Position numbers and translations under genes: made by a program
Assembly: GCA_910577825.1 (NCBI GenBank)
Contig: CAJTOK010000005.1
Coordinates: 1-64,000, forward strand
DNA from: an uncultured Lachnospiraceae bacterium
GTDB taxonomy: Bacteria; Bacillota; Clostridia; Lachnospirales; Lachnospiraceae
Reading direction: 5' to 3'
Length of the DNA stretch: 64,000 nt
In this document: piece after piece, positions 30,560 through 40,292 of the stretch
Layout of the letters: every line of letters starts with the position of its first letter
How positions within the stretch are numbered: position 1 is the first letter of the stretch
Notes under the pieces: model-generated
Database searches by the model: none
What the model was told of the DNA's origin: nothing
Seen by the model: only the letters and a program-made list of their open reading frames with translations

Positions 30560-32422
30560 ATGGCTTACAGAAAAATTAAACGCCTGCTTTCTGACAGGAA
30601 AAGGAAAATATGTGAGCTGGACGCAGAAAGCATTGCCTATTACCGCCGTAACCCGTGCATTGCAAGTGAAGACCTGCTTGGCATAAAGTTAATTGACAGC
30701 CAGAAATATATACTGCAAGAAAGCTGGAACAAACCGCATGTCCTGTGGTGCTGCAGCCGTAACTTTGGTAAATCATTCCTTGGTGCAGTATTTATGGTAC
30801 TGAAAGCCATATTATATGAAAACCAGGCAATATATATTGTATCCTCTGTCGGAAACCAGAGCAAGGAAACCTTTTCAAAAATTGAGGAAATTGTCTTAAG
30901 GATTGGAAAGACTGCTGCTTCCATTGGTTCACTGCAGGACATTGTTGAAAAGGAAACTGTCAAATTCACAAATAATAAAACAGGTTTCCAGCATAACCCT
31001 GAAAGTTTCCATGTCAGTTTTTATAACGGGAGTGAAATATTTACACTTAACGGAAAACCAGATAACAACAGAAGCAGACGTGCAACTTTGGTATTTTTTG
31101 ATGAAGCAGCATTCTCTTCTGATAAATTAATTGCTGTATGTGAAGCTTTTGCCACACAGAACACAGAGTTCAAAACCTCTACTGATGACATGTTCAACCC
31201 TGAAACTGAAAAAAGGAAATGCCCTACACAGCTTGTTTATGCTTCTTCACAGGATGATATGTGTAAAATGTTTTATAAACATTATAAAAATTTTGCAAAA
31301 CATATGTTAGCAGGTGACAGGGATTATTTTGTTACTGATATGACCTGTGAATGTGCCATTACTACTTATATGGGAGGGAAACTGTTTACCCCTCTCCTTA
31401 CCAGGGACAAGGTAGAGGCGGCAATGAAAGCAAACCCTGATAAAGCCAGGCGTGAATATTACAACCAGGCTACAAGGGATGGCGGTGTAAACCAGATTGT
31501 AAAATGGGGTACAATACGCAGGAATGAAACTTTTTACTTCCCACAGCTGCACTTTGAACCTGGTGTAAGGACAGCACTGGCATTCGACCCTGCAAGGACT
31601 ACTGACAACTCAATTTTAAGCATTATGAGGATAAAGAATGATGAAAACTGGGGTTATACAGGTGAAATTGTCAACTGCATAAATTTTGTAGATGCAGACA
31701 GTAAAAAAGGATACAAACTGGATTCAAACAGGCAGTTAAAGGGGATACGTGAAAACCTGCTTTTATATAACGGCCTTGCAAATGATTATGACAACATTGA
31801 TATCCTGCTGGTTGACCAGGGTTCAGGAGGTGGCGGCACATCCACATATGCTGACGGCCTTCTGAATGGCTGGACTGATCAAAACGGAAGGAAACACAGG
31901 GGGCTTATTGACAAGGGGCATGACATATACAAAGATTATGACCGGCTTTATCCGGATGCAGTCAACAAGTTGAAACTGTTAAGCCCCAGGAAATACAGGA
32001 CACAGATGGTTGAAGAATTTATTGAACTGATGGATTTAGGGGTCATAAAATTTCCATATGAATATAAGAATGAATTTATATCTGTTACAAAACAGGTAGA
32101 TGATGATACCCAGAAAATAGAACAATACCAGCTGTCTTTAGATGAAATTGTAGCCTTACAGAGCATTGACATAATGAAAAATGAAATAACTGCTATTTAT
32201 AAATATGAAAACGCTGAAAAAACTTCATGTTCTTATGCTTTGTCAAAAGAAAAAGAAAACGACCCGAATTTCCATGATGACAGGTTTTATACCATAATAA
32301 TGCTTGCGCATTATTTATATGGTTTAAGAAGGGGGCAGATTATTACACCAAAGAAAAAAACAAAACCACATACTGCTGTCCTTTCCATGGCACGCAGGCC
32401 GTCACTGGCAAAGGCATACTGA
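30560..32422 (+). CDS. Terminase large subunit (620 aa)
   Basis: Packaging ATPase-nuclease. The Walker A variant CCSRNFGKS lies near residue 65 and Walker B LVFFDEAAF at ~177-185, followed by motif III (TQLVYASSQDD). The RNase H-like nuclease domain has its acidic residues in AFDPARTTDNSI, LLVDQGSGGGGT and near the end NFHDDRFYTIIML. It docks to the portal and cuts concatemers. The next gene is the portal, as expected. The length is normal for Terminase_6-type proteins. Confidence 0.95.
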   Translation: MAYRKIKRLLSDRKRKICELDAESIAYYRRNPCIASEDLLGIKLIDSQKYILQESWNKPHVLWCCSRNFGKSFLGAVFMVLKAILYENQAIYIVSSVGNQSKETFSKIEEIVLRIGKTAASIGSLQDIVEKETVKFTNNKTGFQHNPESFHVSFYNGSEIFTLNGKPDNNRSRRATLVFFDEAAFSSDKLIAVCEAFATQNTEFKTSTDDMFNPETEKRKCPTQLVYASSQDDMCKMFYKHYKNFAKHMLAGDRDYFVTDMTCECAITTYMGGKLFTPLLTRDKVEAAMKANPDKARREYYNQATRDGGVNQIVKWGTIRRNETFYFPQLHFEPGVRTALAFDPARTTDNSILSIMRIKNDENWGYTGEIVNCINFVDADSKKGYKLDSNRQLKGIRENLLLYNGLANDYDNIDILLVDQGSGGGGTSTYADGLLNGWTDQNGRKHRGLIDKGHDIYKDYDRLYPDAVNKLKLLSPRKYRTQMVEEFIELMDLGVIKFPYEYKNEFISVTKQVDDDTQKIEQYQLSLDEIVALQSIDIMKNEITAIYKYENAEKTSCSYALSKEKENDPNFHDDRFYTIIMLAHYLYGLRRGQIITPKKKTKPHTAVLSMARRPSLAKAY

Positions 32423-32451
32423 TATTTATATTATATAAAAAAGGAAAGAAG

Positions 32452-34020
32452 ATGGGAAAAATAAAAACAGAAAAGACAAGGGACAGTACAGCCAGGCTAA
32501 CAGACGGGCAGGCTTCTGCTTTACATAATGCAGATAAACAGTCATTTGAAAATTTTACATCTGGCAAATCAAAAACTATGGATTTTGCAGCCATCAAACG
32601 TTTAGTAATAAGTGAACTGGCATTAAACAAATCCATACAGCCACAGCGTATCTGTGGTGTTTCAAGAAAACAGATACTGAATATGTGCCAGTACCCTGAA
32701 AGGTATGGCATACAGATATTAAAATTAATGGATTATATGTACCAGAAATCAGGATATATGCGCAGGCTGGTGGATTATTTCTCAAACATGCCGGAACTGC
32801 ATTACCATATTGATACTGAGGTTACAGATATTTCATTCTTTAAAGTTAAGGAAGAAACACTGAAAAAAAATTACATTAAATTTGCTTCCCAGTCCAGCAA
32901 ATTCAATCTTGCAAATAATATCCACGACATCTCCAGGAGAATGTACCTGAATGATGCCTGTTTTGCATTTGTAATTGAAACCGGGCTGGATATATCATAT
33001 TTTTTCCTTGACCCACGTTACTGCCAGATTACAAAAAATATATGTGGCAATGTTTATGGGTTTGCAATAAACAGGGGTTTATTCCAGGGCAGTTATTATG
33101 AAAGCCTCCCACCAGAATTACAGGAATTAATAGAACATTCAAAAGAAACCTCATACAATAACCTTGTGGATATACCTTATAAAAATGGTTTCTGCCTGAA
33201 ATACAACAATAACTTTATACACCTGTTCCCGCCACTGTTCCCTATGATAGCAAACATACTGCTGGTAGATGAATACAAGGATATTGCCAAAAGCAAAGCT
33301 GTTAATGATGCATACAAGCTGTTAGTCCTGCCTGTGCCTATGGAAAACGGGGAAATTGCCATGGATGAGAAAATGCTTTACCCATATGTTGAAACAGCAT
33401 GTAATGTGGTACAGGAAAACATTGGTGTACTGCCCTACCCTGGTGATGTCAAATCAGTAGAATTTTCGTCCAGCAATTCTGATGACAGGGACAAGGTTGA
33501 TGATGCAACATCACAAATGTATGCAGAACAGGGCGTAAGCGAAGCACTTATGTCTGGTGCATCAAGCGGGTCTGAACTGAAACTGTCAATTACAAATGAC
33601 AGTGCTGATATATTCAGGATTTACCGTATGCTGGAAAACTGGGTCAGCTTACAGATGAAATTACGGGATTATTTATATCCATCATACCAGTTTGTTTACA
33701 GGATAATGGACATAACTGTATTTAACAGGAATGAAGTAATTGATGAAGAATTAAAACTTTCACAGGCAAGCCTCCCCAATAAGATGAAACTATGTGCAGC
33801 GGCAGGGATAACACCTGCGGCAATGCTTGGGAACACTGTTGTTGAAGGGGTTATATTCAAAGACATACTGGATATGTGGCAGCCATTGCGTAGCAGCTAT
33901 ACACAGTCTGGTGATGGCACAGGTGAAAGCGGCAGACCAGAGGAAGAAGACACTGGAATAAGTGAAGTTACTGAAACACAAAGAGAAAACGGAAGCAACT
34001 CCACTGAAAACAGGATATGA
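32452..34020 (+). CDS. Portal protein (522 aa)
   Basis: The protein immediately after the large terminase has the helical, acidic composition of portals. It has an N-terminal low-complexity ~50 residues, a stem region (RICGVSRKQILNMCQYPERY), then membrane-like beta/alpha wing parts and a C-terminal helix with acidic tail (GRPEEEDTGISEVTETQREN). The motif ASSGSELKLSITNDSADIFRIYRMLENWV is the clip/stem area typical of SPP1/HK97-type portals. The start at 32452 has AAGGAAAGAAG. Confidence 0.85.
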   Translation: MGKIKTEKTRDSTARLTDGQASALHNADKQSFENFTSGKSKTMDFAAIKRLVISELALNKSIQPQRICGVSRKQILNMCQYPERYGIQILKLMDYMYQKSGYMRRLVDYFSNMPELHYHIDTEVTDISFFKVKEETLKKNYIKFASQSSKFNLANNIHDISRRMYLNDACFAFVIETGLDISYFFLDPRYCQITKNICGNVYGFAINRGLFQGSYYESLPPELQELIEHSKETSYNNLVDIPYKNGFCLKYNNNFIHLFPPLFPMIANILLVDEYKDIAKSKAVNDAYKLLVLPVPMENGEIAMDEKMLYPYVETACNVVQENIGVLPYPGDVKSVEFSSSNSDDRDKVDDATSQMYAEQGVSEALMSGASSGSELKLSITNDSADIFRIYRMLENWVSLQMKLRDYLYPSYQFVYRIMDITVFNRNEVIDEELKLSQASLPNKMKLCAAAGITPAAMLGNTVVEGVIFKDILDMWQPLRSSYTQSGDGTGESGRPEEEDTGISEVTETQRENGSNSTENRI

Positions 34021-34032
34021 AAATAATAGTAT

Positions 34033-34215
34033 TTACAATTTTTTTATATGTTCTAATAATCCATCCGGTACATACTGTTGTATAAGTCCACATCCGGGGC
34101 ATACATGATAATAAGAAGTCAGGTTTCCATAACGGTCCCTTATTCCAAATCCATCACCTTTGCTTATTAATATGCATCCTTTTACAAGCATATTTTCGTT
34201 TCCTAATTGTTTCAT
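34033..34215 (-). CDS. Possible small zinc-ribbon moron on the opposite strand (60 aa)
   Basis: In the gap between portal and the next late gene, the minus strand encodes KGDGFGIRDRYGNLTSYYHV followed by CPGCG and a short helical tail. The protein-like composition and CxxC suggest a real gene, but there is no good ribosome site upstream of the ATG at 34215. It would be an isolated counter-oriented insertion in the morphogenesis operon, possibly a host-derived fragment. Confidence 0.4.
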   Translation of the reverse strand: MKQLGNENMLVKGCILISKGDGFGIRDRYGNLTSYYHVCPGCGLIQQYVPDGLLEHIKKL

Positions 34216-34240
34216 TTCAATTTAGAATGGATAAAAATTT

Positions 34241-34732
34241 ATGACATGTAAATATTGTGGTAAAGAAATAACATGGGATTTATTTACATACAAAATGGAA
34301 CCAGACCATGAAATTCCGGTTCCTGTCCCAGCAATTTACAATGGATATACAGATATCCCTATATGTGGAAAATGCAATACAGTAATTAATTATAAGGATT
34401 TGCCAGTTGGAAGGTTTTTAGAATGGCTGGATGACTGTACTGGCACAAAGGAAGATACTGGAAATTTAAAAGGTAAAGCCCTTATCCGTTATTTTGGATT
34501 AGACAAATTATTAGAAACAAAGAAAGAGGGGGTGGTTAAAAATATGGGTGAAATATTTATAGAAGACAAAAACAAGGCTGATACCCTCCTGTCACTTGGT
34601 TTTAAGTATACAAAACGAAACATTGGCGGCAGGGAAATATTTGTGTTTATCCAGACAGATGAACTTATGCAGGAACTAAACTCAAAATTTGGGCATGGTT
34701 CTTTTTTTATTGATAAAACACTGAAATTTTAA
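34241..34732 (+). CDS. Zinc-ribbon protein between portal and protease genes (163 aa)
   Basis: Not recognised as a known structural protein. Residues 3-50 have paired CxxC motifs (CKYCGKEITW, then CGKCNTVINY) like HNH/McrA-type zinc cores, including a histidine-containing stretch (KMEPDHEIPVPVP). However, the catalytic HNH pattern is incomplete. The second half (ADTLLSLGFKYTKRNIGGRE, IFVFIQTDELMQELNSKFG) is a separate alpha/beta domain. It may be an inserted mobile or accessory gene. Confidence 0.5.
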   Translation: MTCKYCGKEITWDLFTYKMEPDHEIPVPVPAIYNGYTDIPICGKCNTVINYKDLPVGRFLEWLDDCTGTKEDTGNLKGKALIRYFGLDKLLETKKEGVVKNMGEIFIEDKNKADTLLSLGFKYTKRNIGGREIFVFIQTDELMQELNSKFGHGSFFIDKTLKF

Positions 34733-34771
34733 ACAAGCAGTATTTGAACAATTTATACAATTAATAACAAA

Positions 34772-34799
34772 GGGTGCTTAAATTACAGGCACTCTTTTA
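34772..34799 (+). terminator. Weak terminator before the protease gene
   Basis: GGGTGC pairs with GCACTC (one G.T) around an 11-base loop, followed by TTTTATATT. Confidence 0.55.
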
Positions 34800-34834
34800 T
34801 ATTATAAAAATTACAGACAAGGAGGAAAATATAA

Positions 34835-36340
34835 TTGGATTTTAATAAAAACCAGACATTAAATTTCACATCAAAATTATCTGGTTTTGAAATTGTAAAC
34901 CAGGAATTTACCAGATGTAAATGCTATATGCTTGCAACTGGTGACAATGCAAACGGTTCTGATATTACACTGGAATCTGTTAAAAAGGCAATGTCCAGGG
35001 GGGAATTTGACAATAAACCTGTAATAGCCCACCTGTATAAAGATGAAGAAAACGGCTTATGGCGTGTAGGAGGGCATGACTCCAGGTGGGTAATTACTAG
35101 TACATCTGTTGAAATCATAAATGAATGTATCCCTTTTGGCATCATACCTGAATCATCAGGGTTACAGTTAGAAGAAGTCCTGGAACCTGACGGGATAACG
35201 GTAAACACGTACCTTACGTGCAGCATACTTCTCTGGACCGGGCGTTTTAATATTATGGACGCTGCCTACAATGATGATATTTATTTTAACCAGAGCTGTG
35301 AAATAACAGTAAATGAATACCACTGGAAAGAAAATGATATCATTGCCATAGATGATTTTACTTTCAGTGCTTTATGCCTGCTTAATAAATCTGATGACGC
35401 ATCTAAAAATGTGCGCCCGTGTTTCCCGTCATGCCGGGTTGAAAAAATAAAAGGTTTTTCTGTTAATACAGAACAGTTCCAGCAGAATTTTGCAATGATG
35501 CTTGAAAAACTGGGACAAAATGGAGCAGCCGGCACTACTGCACCTGTTAAAAACAAACAAGCTACGAAACAAATGGAAGGAGAAAAAGGAATGGATTTTA
35601 CAAAAATCATTAAAGCCCTTTCAGCACAGACATACAAAAATGACAATGGACAGGAAACCTGTAAATACAGGCTTTTAAATACAACAGACCGCAAAGTTCT
35701 TGTGCTGGACATGGAGGATTACAAACCTTACGGGTTTAATTATGCAGTTTCCCATAATGATGGCAATACAGATGAAGCTGTTATTATTGATTTTGAATCT
35801 AAAATAGCAATGTCTTTATCTGCTACAGACAAGATTGTATCTGAAGGCTTTGAAGAATTCAGCATTAAAAATGAAATTGACACAATAAAGGAAACTTATT
35901 ACAAAAGAAACGTGGAAACCAAAATCCAGGAAGTGTCTGCCCAGTTCCAAAAAAATTATGACAGACTGGAAAAGGCTTATACTGACCTTGAAAAATCATA
36001 TAACATTATGCAGGGAAAACTGGATATTTATGAACAAAAAGAAAAAGCGGCTGAAATGCAGCAGCACAAAGATGAAATAGATGCCCTTGTTGACAGTTAT
36101 GCTGACAAACTTGGCAGATACCCGGCTTATCTTGTTTACAAGGCCAACATTGACCAGAAATATGAACTGTCTAAAGAACAGGTTGCACAGGAATTAATGA
36201 TTATGGCTGGCAAGTTCTTTACAGGCACCGGAAAAACTCTAAAGAAATTTGCATATGTACCACCAGAATCAGGTGTTGCAGGTACTGGCAATGACCAGGT
36301 ACATAAAAGATATGGCCATTTTCTTGATAAATATTTATAG
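34835..36340 (+). CDS. Prohead protease fused to scaffold (501 aa)
   Basis: TTG at 34835 is the first codon after an in-frame TAA and lies nine bases after GGAGG. Residues ~1-210 look like a capsid-maturation serine protease: PVIAHLYKDEENGLWRVGGHD supplies a histidine region, and IDDFTFSALCLLNKSDDA the serine (FSAL). The C-terminal half is helical and coiled-coil rich (QFQKNYDRLEKAYTDLEKSY, residues ~365-410), as in scaffolds. An internal ATG with AAGGAGAAAAAGGA at ~35591 could produce the scaffold alone from the same gene. Its position before the capsid genes supports this. Confidence 0.75.
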   Translation: MDFNKNQTLNFTSKLSGFEIVNQEFTRCKCYMLATGDNANGSDITLESVKKAMSRGEFDNKPVIAHLYKDEENGLWRVGGHDSRWVITSTSVEIINECIPFGIIPESSGLQLEEVLEPDGITVNTYLTCSILLWTGRFNIMDAAYNDDIYFNQSCEITVNEYHWKENDIIAIDDFTFSALCLLNKSDDASKNVRPCFPSCRVEKIKGFSVNTEQFQQNFAMMLEKLGQNGAAGTTAPVKNKQATKQMEGEKGMDFTKIIKALSAQTYKNDNGQETCKYRLLNTTDRKVLVLDMEDYKPYGFNYAVSHNDGNTDEAVIIDFESKIAMSLSATDKIVSEGFEEFSIKNEIDTIKETYYKRNVETKIQEVSAQFQKNYDRLEKAYTDLEKSYNIMQGKLDIYEQKEKAAEMQQHKDEIDALVDSYADKLGRYPAYLVYKANIDQKYELSKEQVAQELMIMAGKFFTGTGKTLKKFAYVPPESGVAGTGNDQVHKRYGHFLDKYL

Positions 36341-36361
36341 AAAACAAGGAGGAATTTTTAA

Positions 36362-36892
36362 ATGAAGAACAGTTATATGACAGTTGAAACTACTTTTATG
36401 CCTGGCTGCGCATGTTTTTCTTTCCAGTCAGACAAAGATATCCAGAACGGGGCAGTTGTAGGCAAAGGTGAGCTTATAGAAGGTGAAAACAGTATTTATG
36501 CTGCAACAGATGATTATTCGGGAGGCATGTACCTTGTGGCTAACCCTGCATGGGATTACGACACTTCAAGAAGAGAAAACCAGAATGAGGAAAACTTTAT
36601 TAACAAGGCAGGCATACCATTCAGGGTTTATGAATTGAAAAAGGACAGGAAATTTACAGTTGGCAACCTTCCTTCGTCTGTTACTCTTAAAAAGGGTGAT
36701 TTTGTAGAATTTCAAGATGGTACATATGCAAAAGCATCTGGCACACAGTTAAAAGTAGTTGCCATAAAAGAAGGCGGTTTCCCGTTCTTTGTGGGTTCTT
36801 ATGGTACACCTGCAGATGGTGACACTGCAAATGAATATGGCTATACTGCTGGCACAAAAAATACAAAATACACAATAGAAGTTATGGCTTAA
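36362..36892 (+). CDS. Capsid decoration or head-stabilising protein (176 aa)
   Basis: The start at 36362 follows ACAAGGAGGAATTTTTAA, a very strong site. The product is beta-rich with no helix of note (GAVVGKGELIEGENSIYAAT, FTVGNLPSSVTLKKGDFVEF), typical of small head decoration or stabilisation proteins encoded between scaffold and capsid. I assign the role from position and composition. Confidence 0.6.
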   Translation: MKNSYMTVETTFMPGCACFSFQSDKDIQNGAVVGKGELIEGENSIYAATDDYSGGMYLVANPAWDYDTSRRENQNEENFINKAGIPFRVYELKKDRKFTVGNLPSSVTLKKGDFVEFQDGTYAKASGTQLKVVAIKEGGFPFFVGSYGTPADGDTANEYGYTAGTKNTKYTIEVMA

Positions 36893-36915
36893 TTAATACA
36901 GGAGGGGTAAATATA

Positions 36916-37944
36916 ATGAGATTTGATTTTGATATAAACGGTTTAGTTGCGTTAATAAATGACGGGCTTAAAAAGCAGGTCAGCATTTACAGCCATAGTG
37001 AAAAAGCTTCCACTTATACAGACCAGGCGGTAAGGGAAGCTTTTTTTGAACTGCTTGGTGAAGAAAAACTTACCTGGCAGAATTTCAGGAATTACCATAA
37101 TGAAATTTTTACCATTATGGAAAATGTGCTTAAAGTGAACCTTCCTGGTGCATGGGAAGACTCTGAAGTCTATAAGCAGTTTGTTGAAGTCAAGCGTGGT
37201 GATTTAGGTGAGGAAAACGACTTCTATATTGAAGACAATTCAATACTGGTCGTATCAAGTTTTTCAGGGAACCACTGGGACACAGACAGGCAGAAAATCA
37301 CAGGGGGAAAAAGTTTTTCTGTGCCAACTTCATGGATTTATATACGTCTTTACAATGACCTTGAAAGGTTCCTTACAGGCAATGACAGCCTTGCAGGTAT
37401 GCTGTTAAGGATGCAGACAGCATTACAAAATGAAATTGACGCGCGCATCTATGCAGCTTTTAACGGGATTGGGACTTATCTCCCTGCAAAGTTTAAGGAA
37501 ACCGGTTCTTACGACAAGGGTACAATGAACACCCTTATTGAAAGGGTGCAGACTGCTTCACAGAAAAATGTTGTAATTGCTGGTACAAGGACAGCACTTT
37601 CACATGTTACAGAGGGTATAAACACAGCATGGATTTCAAATTCGCAGAAGGAAGAAATGGCTACCAAAGGCATGGTTTTAGAAAACCTGGGGCTGCCTGC
37701 AAAAGCAATCGTAATACCACAGGCATTTATACGTGGGACATACGATTTTAAGGTAAATAATAATGCAATCCATGTGCTTCCTGAAGACAGCAGGATTATC
37801 AAGCTGTTCTATGAAGGTGATGTACGTGCAAGGGATTTAGGAGAAAAAGATACCCATGACCAGACAATAGACAGCCAGGTACAGGTAAAATGTGGTGTTG
37901 GCATTGTATGCGACAGCATTACGGGGCTTTATGAAGTTGCCTGA
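36916..37944 (+). CDS. Major capsid protein (342 aa)
   Basis: It follows the protease/scaffold and decoration genes and has a strong site (AGGAGGGGTAAATA). Features match HK97-fold capsids: an N-terminal helical arm (NDGLKKQVSIYSHSEKASTY), a central alpha/beta core (LRMQTALQNEIDARIYAAF), and a C-terminal strand-rich region (KCGVGIVCDSITGLYEVA). The terminator-like hairpin just after it (37966-38018) would set high capsid transcript levels relative to the connectors. Confidence 0.8.
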   Translation: MRFDFDINGLVALINDGLKKQVSIYSHSEKASTYTDQAVREAFFELLGEEKLTWQNFRNYHNEIFTIMENVLKVNLPGAWEDSEVYKQFVEVKRGDLGEENDFYIEDNSILVVSSFSGNHWDTDRQKITGGKSFSVPTSWIYIRLYNDLERFLTGNDSLAGMLLRMQTALQNEIDARIYAAFNGIGTYLPAKFKETGSYDKGTMNTLIERVQTASQKNVVIAGTRTALSHVTEGINTAWISNSQKEEMATKGMVLENLGLPAKAIVIPQAFIRGTYDFKVNNNAIHVLPEDSRIIKLFYEGDVRARDLGEKDTHDQTIDSQVQVKCGVGIVCDSITGLYEVA

Positions 37945-37965
37945 TTAAATTAAATAAAACAAAAA

Positions 37966-38018
37966 CTGGACATCTGGACAAAGGTGTTTTTTTAATGCCT
38001 TTTTCCAGGTGTGTCCAG
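37966..38018 (+). terminator. Partial terminator after the capsid gene
   Basis: CTGGACA pairs with TGTCCAG, enclosing a GGACAAAGG/CCTTTTTCC stem with a T-run in the loop. There is no clear run of T after it, so it probably acts as an attenuator or RNA stabiliser for the capsid message. Confidence 0.5.
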
Positions 38019-38045
38019 CAAAACCATAAGGAGGTTAGACAGATA

Positions 38046-38777
38046 ATGGATTTTGATAAAATGTCAACTGATGAACTTAAAGAATATGCTAAAACAGCTG
38101 GTATACCTGTAGGGAACAGTGGCAGGGATAAAATAATTGAAAAAATAAAAGAAAAAGAAAATGGTACATTGCAGCCAGATACAGAAGACAGTATCCCGGA
38201 TACATCCCCGCAATACAATAAAAGGCCTTCTTCTGCCTCACTGGTAGATTCCATCAGCAGCGGGATTGACAGCCTTGACATGGCAGACAAAAACAATGAA
38301 ATTGTAACCGAAGACCTGCCTATTGACACATTAATCCCTGTCAAATCAATTACTTTTGGCGGCCTTACATATAAATCACGTACAAATAATGCAATTTTCA
38401 GATGGAACCAGATTGGTGCAGTTGAATACATGACTGTTGCAGAATTAAATGAAATGAACAATTACAAGAGGGATTTCCTTAACAGGCCGCTTGTAATTTT
38501 AATGGATGAAAGGGCTGTCAGGAAATTCAGGCTTACACCTGTCTATGAAAATGTTGCAAGGATTAATGATTTGCAAAGCATATTTTCATCAGGCATGAAA
38601 GTAATTGAAGCTTCTGTAAACAAGGCACTTGCTGTAAATATGAGGGACATCCTTATATCAAAGGCAAGCCAGATGATAAAAAACAGGACACTTGTTGATA
38701 TAAATGTCATAAGGTTCCTTTCAAGGAAATTACAGTATGATTTTGACGGGCTTTTAGAAACAGTACAGGAAGATTAA
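38046..38777 (+). CDS. Head protein with SAP-like N-terminus (243 aa)
   Basis: I chose the start at 38046 for AGGAGGTTAGACAG. The first ~40 residues (MSTDELKEYAKTAGIPVGNS, GRDKIIEKIKEKE) match the SAP/HeH helix-extension-helix motif that binds DNA, often seen at the N-terminus of phage head-associated proteins. A low-complexity acidic stretch (residues ~45-85) leads to a ~150-residue domain (GGLTYKSRTNNAIFRWNQIG...). It follows the capsid gene, so a head-tail connector or DNA-end protein is plausible. Confidence 0.55.
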   Translation: MDFDKMSTDELKEYAKTAGIPVGNSGRDKIIEKIKEKENGTLQPDTEDSIPDTSPQYNKRPSSASLVDSISSGIDSLDMADKNNEIVTEDLPIDTLIPVKSITFGGLTYKSRTNNAIFRWNQIGAVEYMTVAELNEMNNYKRDFLNRPLVILMDERAVRKFRLTPVYENVARINDLQSIFSSGMKVIEASVNKALAVNMRDILISKASQMIKNRTLVDINVIRFLSRKLQYDFDGLLETVQED

Positions 38778-38797
38778 ATTAAGGCAGGTGGGCATAT

Positions 38798-39259
38798 ATG
38801 GCTTATACAGGTTACAAGGAACTTGCAGATAAATTTTTTGACAAAATAAAAGACCACAAGTTCCTGGAACTGCCCCCTTCCACTGCCTATGCCATTGCAT
38901 ACAGCTATATCCCGAAGGCATGTACCCTTTACCAGTCATGCACACATAACCTTGAAGACAGGGACAAAAATGTAGACAGTTTCGGGGGCTTTAATACCAG
39001 TTTAAGTGACACAGATATTGAAATACTTTCCAATTACATGGTAATAGCATGGCTGGATTCTGAATATATCTGCACACCAACAGTACTAAAAGCACGCCTT
39101 TCACCATCAGACTTTAAAAGCCTTAACCTTCCGCAGAGCCTGGGCAAAGCAATGGAGCTACGTTCCATGTTGAAAAGAGAAAATGACCAGCTTGGCATTA
39201 ACAGGTCATATGGCAGTTCTAAGATTTTCAGCATGGTGTCTGGCAGGAAGAAGGTGTAA
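38798..39259 (+). CDS. Head-tail connector-like protein (153 aa)
   Basis: Not recognised with certainty. Helical protein (KELADKFFDKIKDHKFLELP, TDIEILSNYMVIAWLDSEYI, LGKAMELRSMLKRENDQLGI) encoded after the head genes with GGCAGGTGGG upstream. The size and helix content fit adaptor or connector proteins that bind the portal. Confidence 0.5.
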   Translation: MAYTGYKELADKFFDKIKDHKFLELPPSTAYAIAYSYIPKACTLYQSCTHNLEDRDKNVDSFGGFNTSLSDTDIEILSNYMVIAWLDSEYICTPTVLKARLSPSDFKSLNLPQSLGKAMELRSMLKRENDQLGINRSYGSSKIFSMVSGRKKV

Positions 39260-39260
39260 C

Positions 39261-40277
39261 ATGGGGCTGAAACTTATGAAGACCCGTGCCCGCCAGGACG
39301 GCAGCTCTCTTTATAATGCACAGGTTAAAGATGCACAGGATATCCTGGCTTATGGTTTTACAGATGATGTTTCATATAACCCGCATATGGTAATTTATAA
39401 TACATTAAAGGATATCCCTATTAAAATATATGACAAAAAATACAGTGCTTCCTACGGGACTACTGCAAAATTCCTTACACTGCATACCTGCCCTGCCAGC
39501 CTTGGGGAACTGCTTTATGACACTGTAAAAAATGAATACTGGCTGTGCATTGAATCATATGATGTGGCAGGTATCCACTGTGAGGGGAAACTTGGCCTGT
39601 GCAACAGGTTCATAAAATGGCAGGAAGCAGACGGCTGCATACAGGAAACCCCTGTCATATCAAGGAATGCAACACAGTATAATAACGGGACATATGAGGA
39701 TAAAGTTATAAGGCTTGGTTCAGACCAGGTTTTACTGTATACGCAGTTAAACAGCCATACTGTGAAGTTAGGCCGTGGCACTAAATTTTTTATTGGTGAA
39801 AACAAGGAAAACCCGGCTGTATATGAACTTACAAAACCTGATACAGCTGACTATTCATATATGGGAAAAGGCGTGGCGGCTTTTATGGTAACAGAGTGTG
39901 CCTATACACCTTCAGAAAAAGAACTGGAACTTGGTGTATGTAATTACCATGCACCAGATATCCTGTCTGTTACACCGCCACATAATAATACTGCATCTGG
40001 CATAACTGCTGTAATCTCAGGCAGCACACATTTAAGGAAATCCTATAAACGCATATATACGGCATCCATTAAGGACGGGAATGGCATTGATGTTCCCTGG
40101 GAAGACCACATTTTCAGCTGGAATATAACTGCCGGTACAGATATAATACAAAACAGGCAGGGAAACAAAATAGAATTGCTTGCTGTTAATGAAGGGCTTT
40201 GTGGTTCTTCTTTTTTATTGCAGGTATGTTCTGGCAGTGAAGTTTTGTCAGAAACAGAAATATATGTAACAGGTTAA
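39261..40277 (+). CDS. Neck/head-closure protein with C-terminal Ig-like domain (338 aa)
   Basis: I chose the start at 39261 right after the previous stop (GGAAGAAGGTGTAAC). Residues ~1-220 resemble a beta-rich head-closure or neck protein with cysteines (LTLHTCPASLGELLYDTVKN). The last ~90 residues (GITAVISGSTHLRKSYKRIY, FSWNITAGTDIIQNRQGNKI) look like an immunoglobulin-type decoration domain. The role is inferred from gene order. Confidence 0.5.
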   Translation: MGLKLMKTRARQDGSSLYNAQVKDAQDILAYGFTDDVSYNPHMVIYNTLKDIPIKIYDKKYSASYGTTAKFLTLHTCPASLGELLYDTVKNEYWLCIESYDVAGIHCEGKLGLCNRFIKWQEADGCIQETPVISRNATQYNNGTYEDKVIRLGSDQVLLYTQLNSHTVKLGRGTKFFIGENKENPAVYELTKPDTADYSYMGKGVAAFMVTECAYTPSEKELELGVCNYHAPDILSVTPPHNNTASGITAVISGSTHLRKSYKRIYTASIKDGNGIDVPWEDHIFSWNITAGTDIIQNRQGNKIELLAVNEGLCGSSFLLQVCSGSEVLSETEIYVTG

Positions 40278-40292
40278 ACATGGAGGTGGTGT

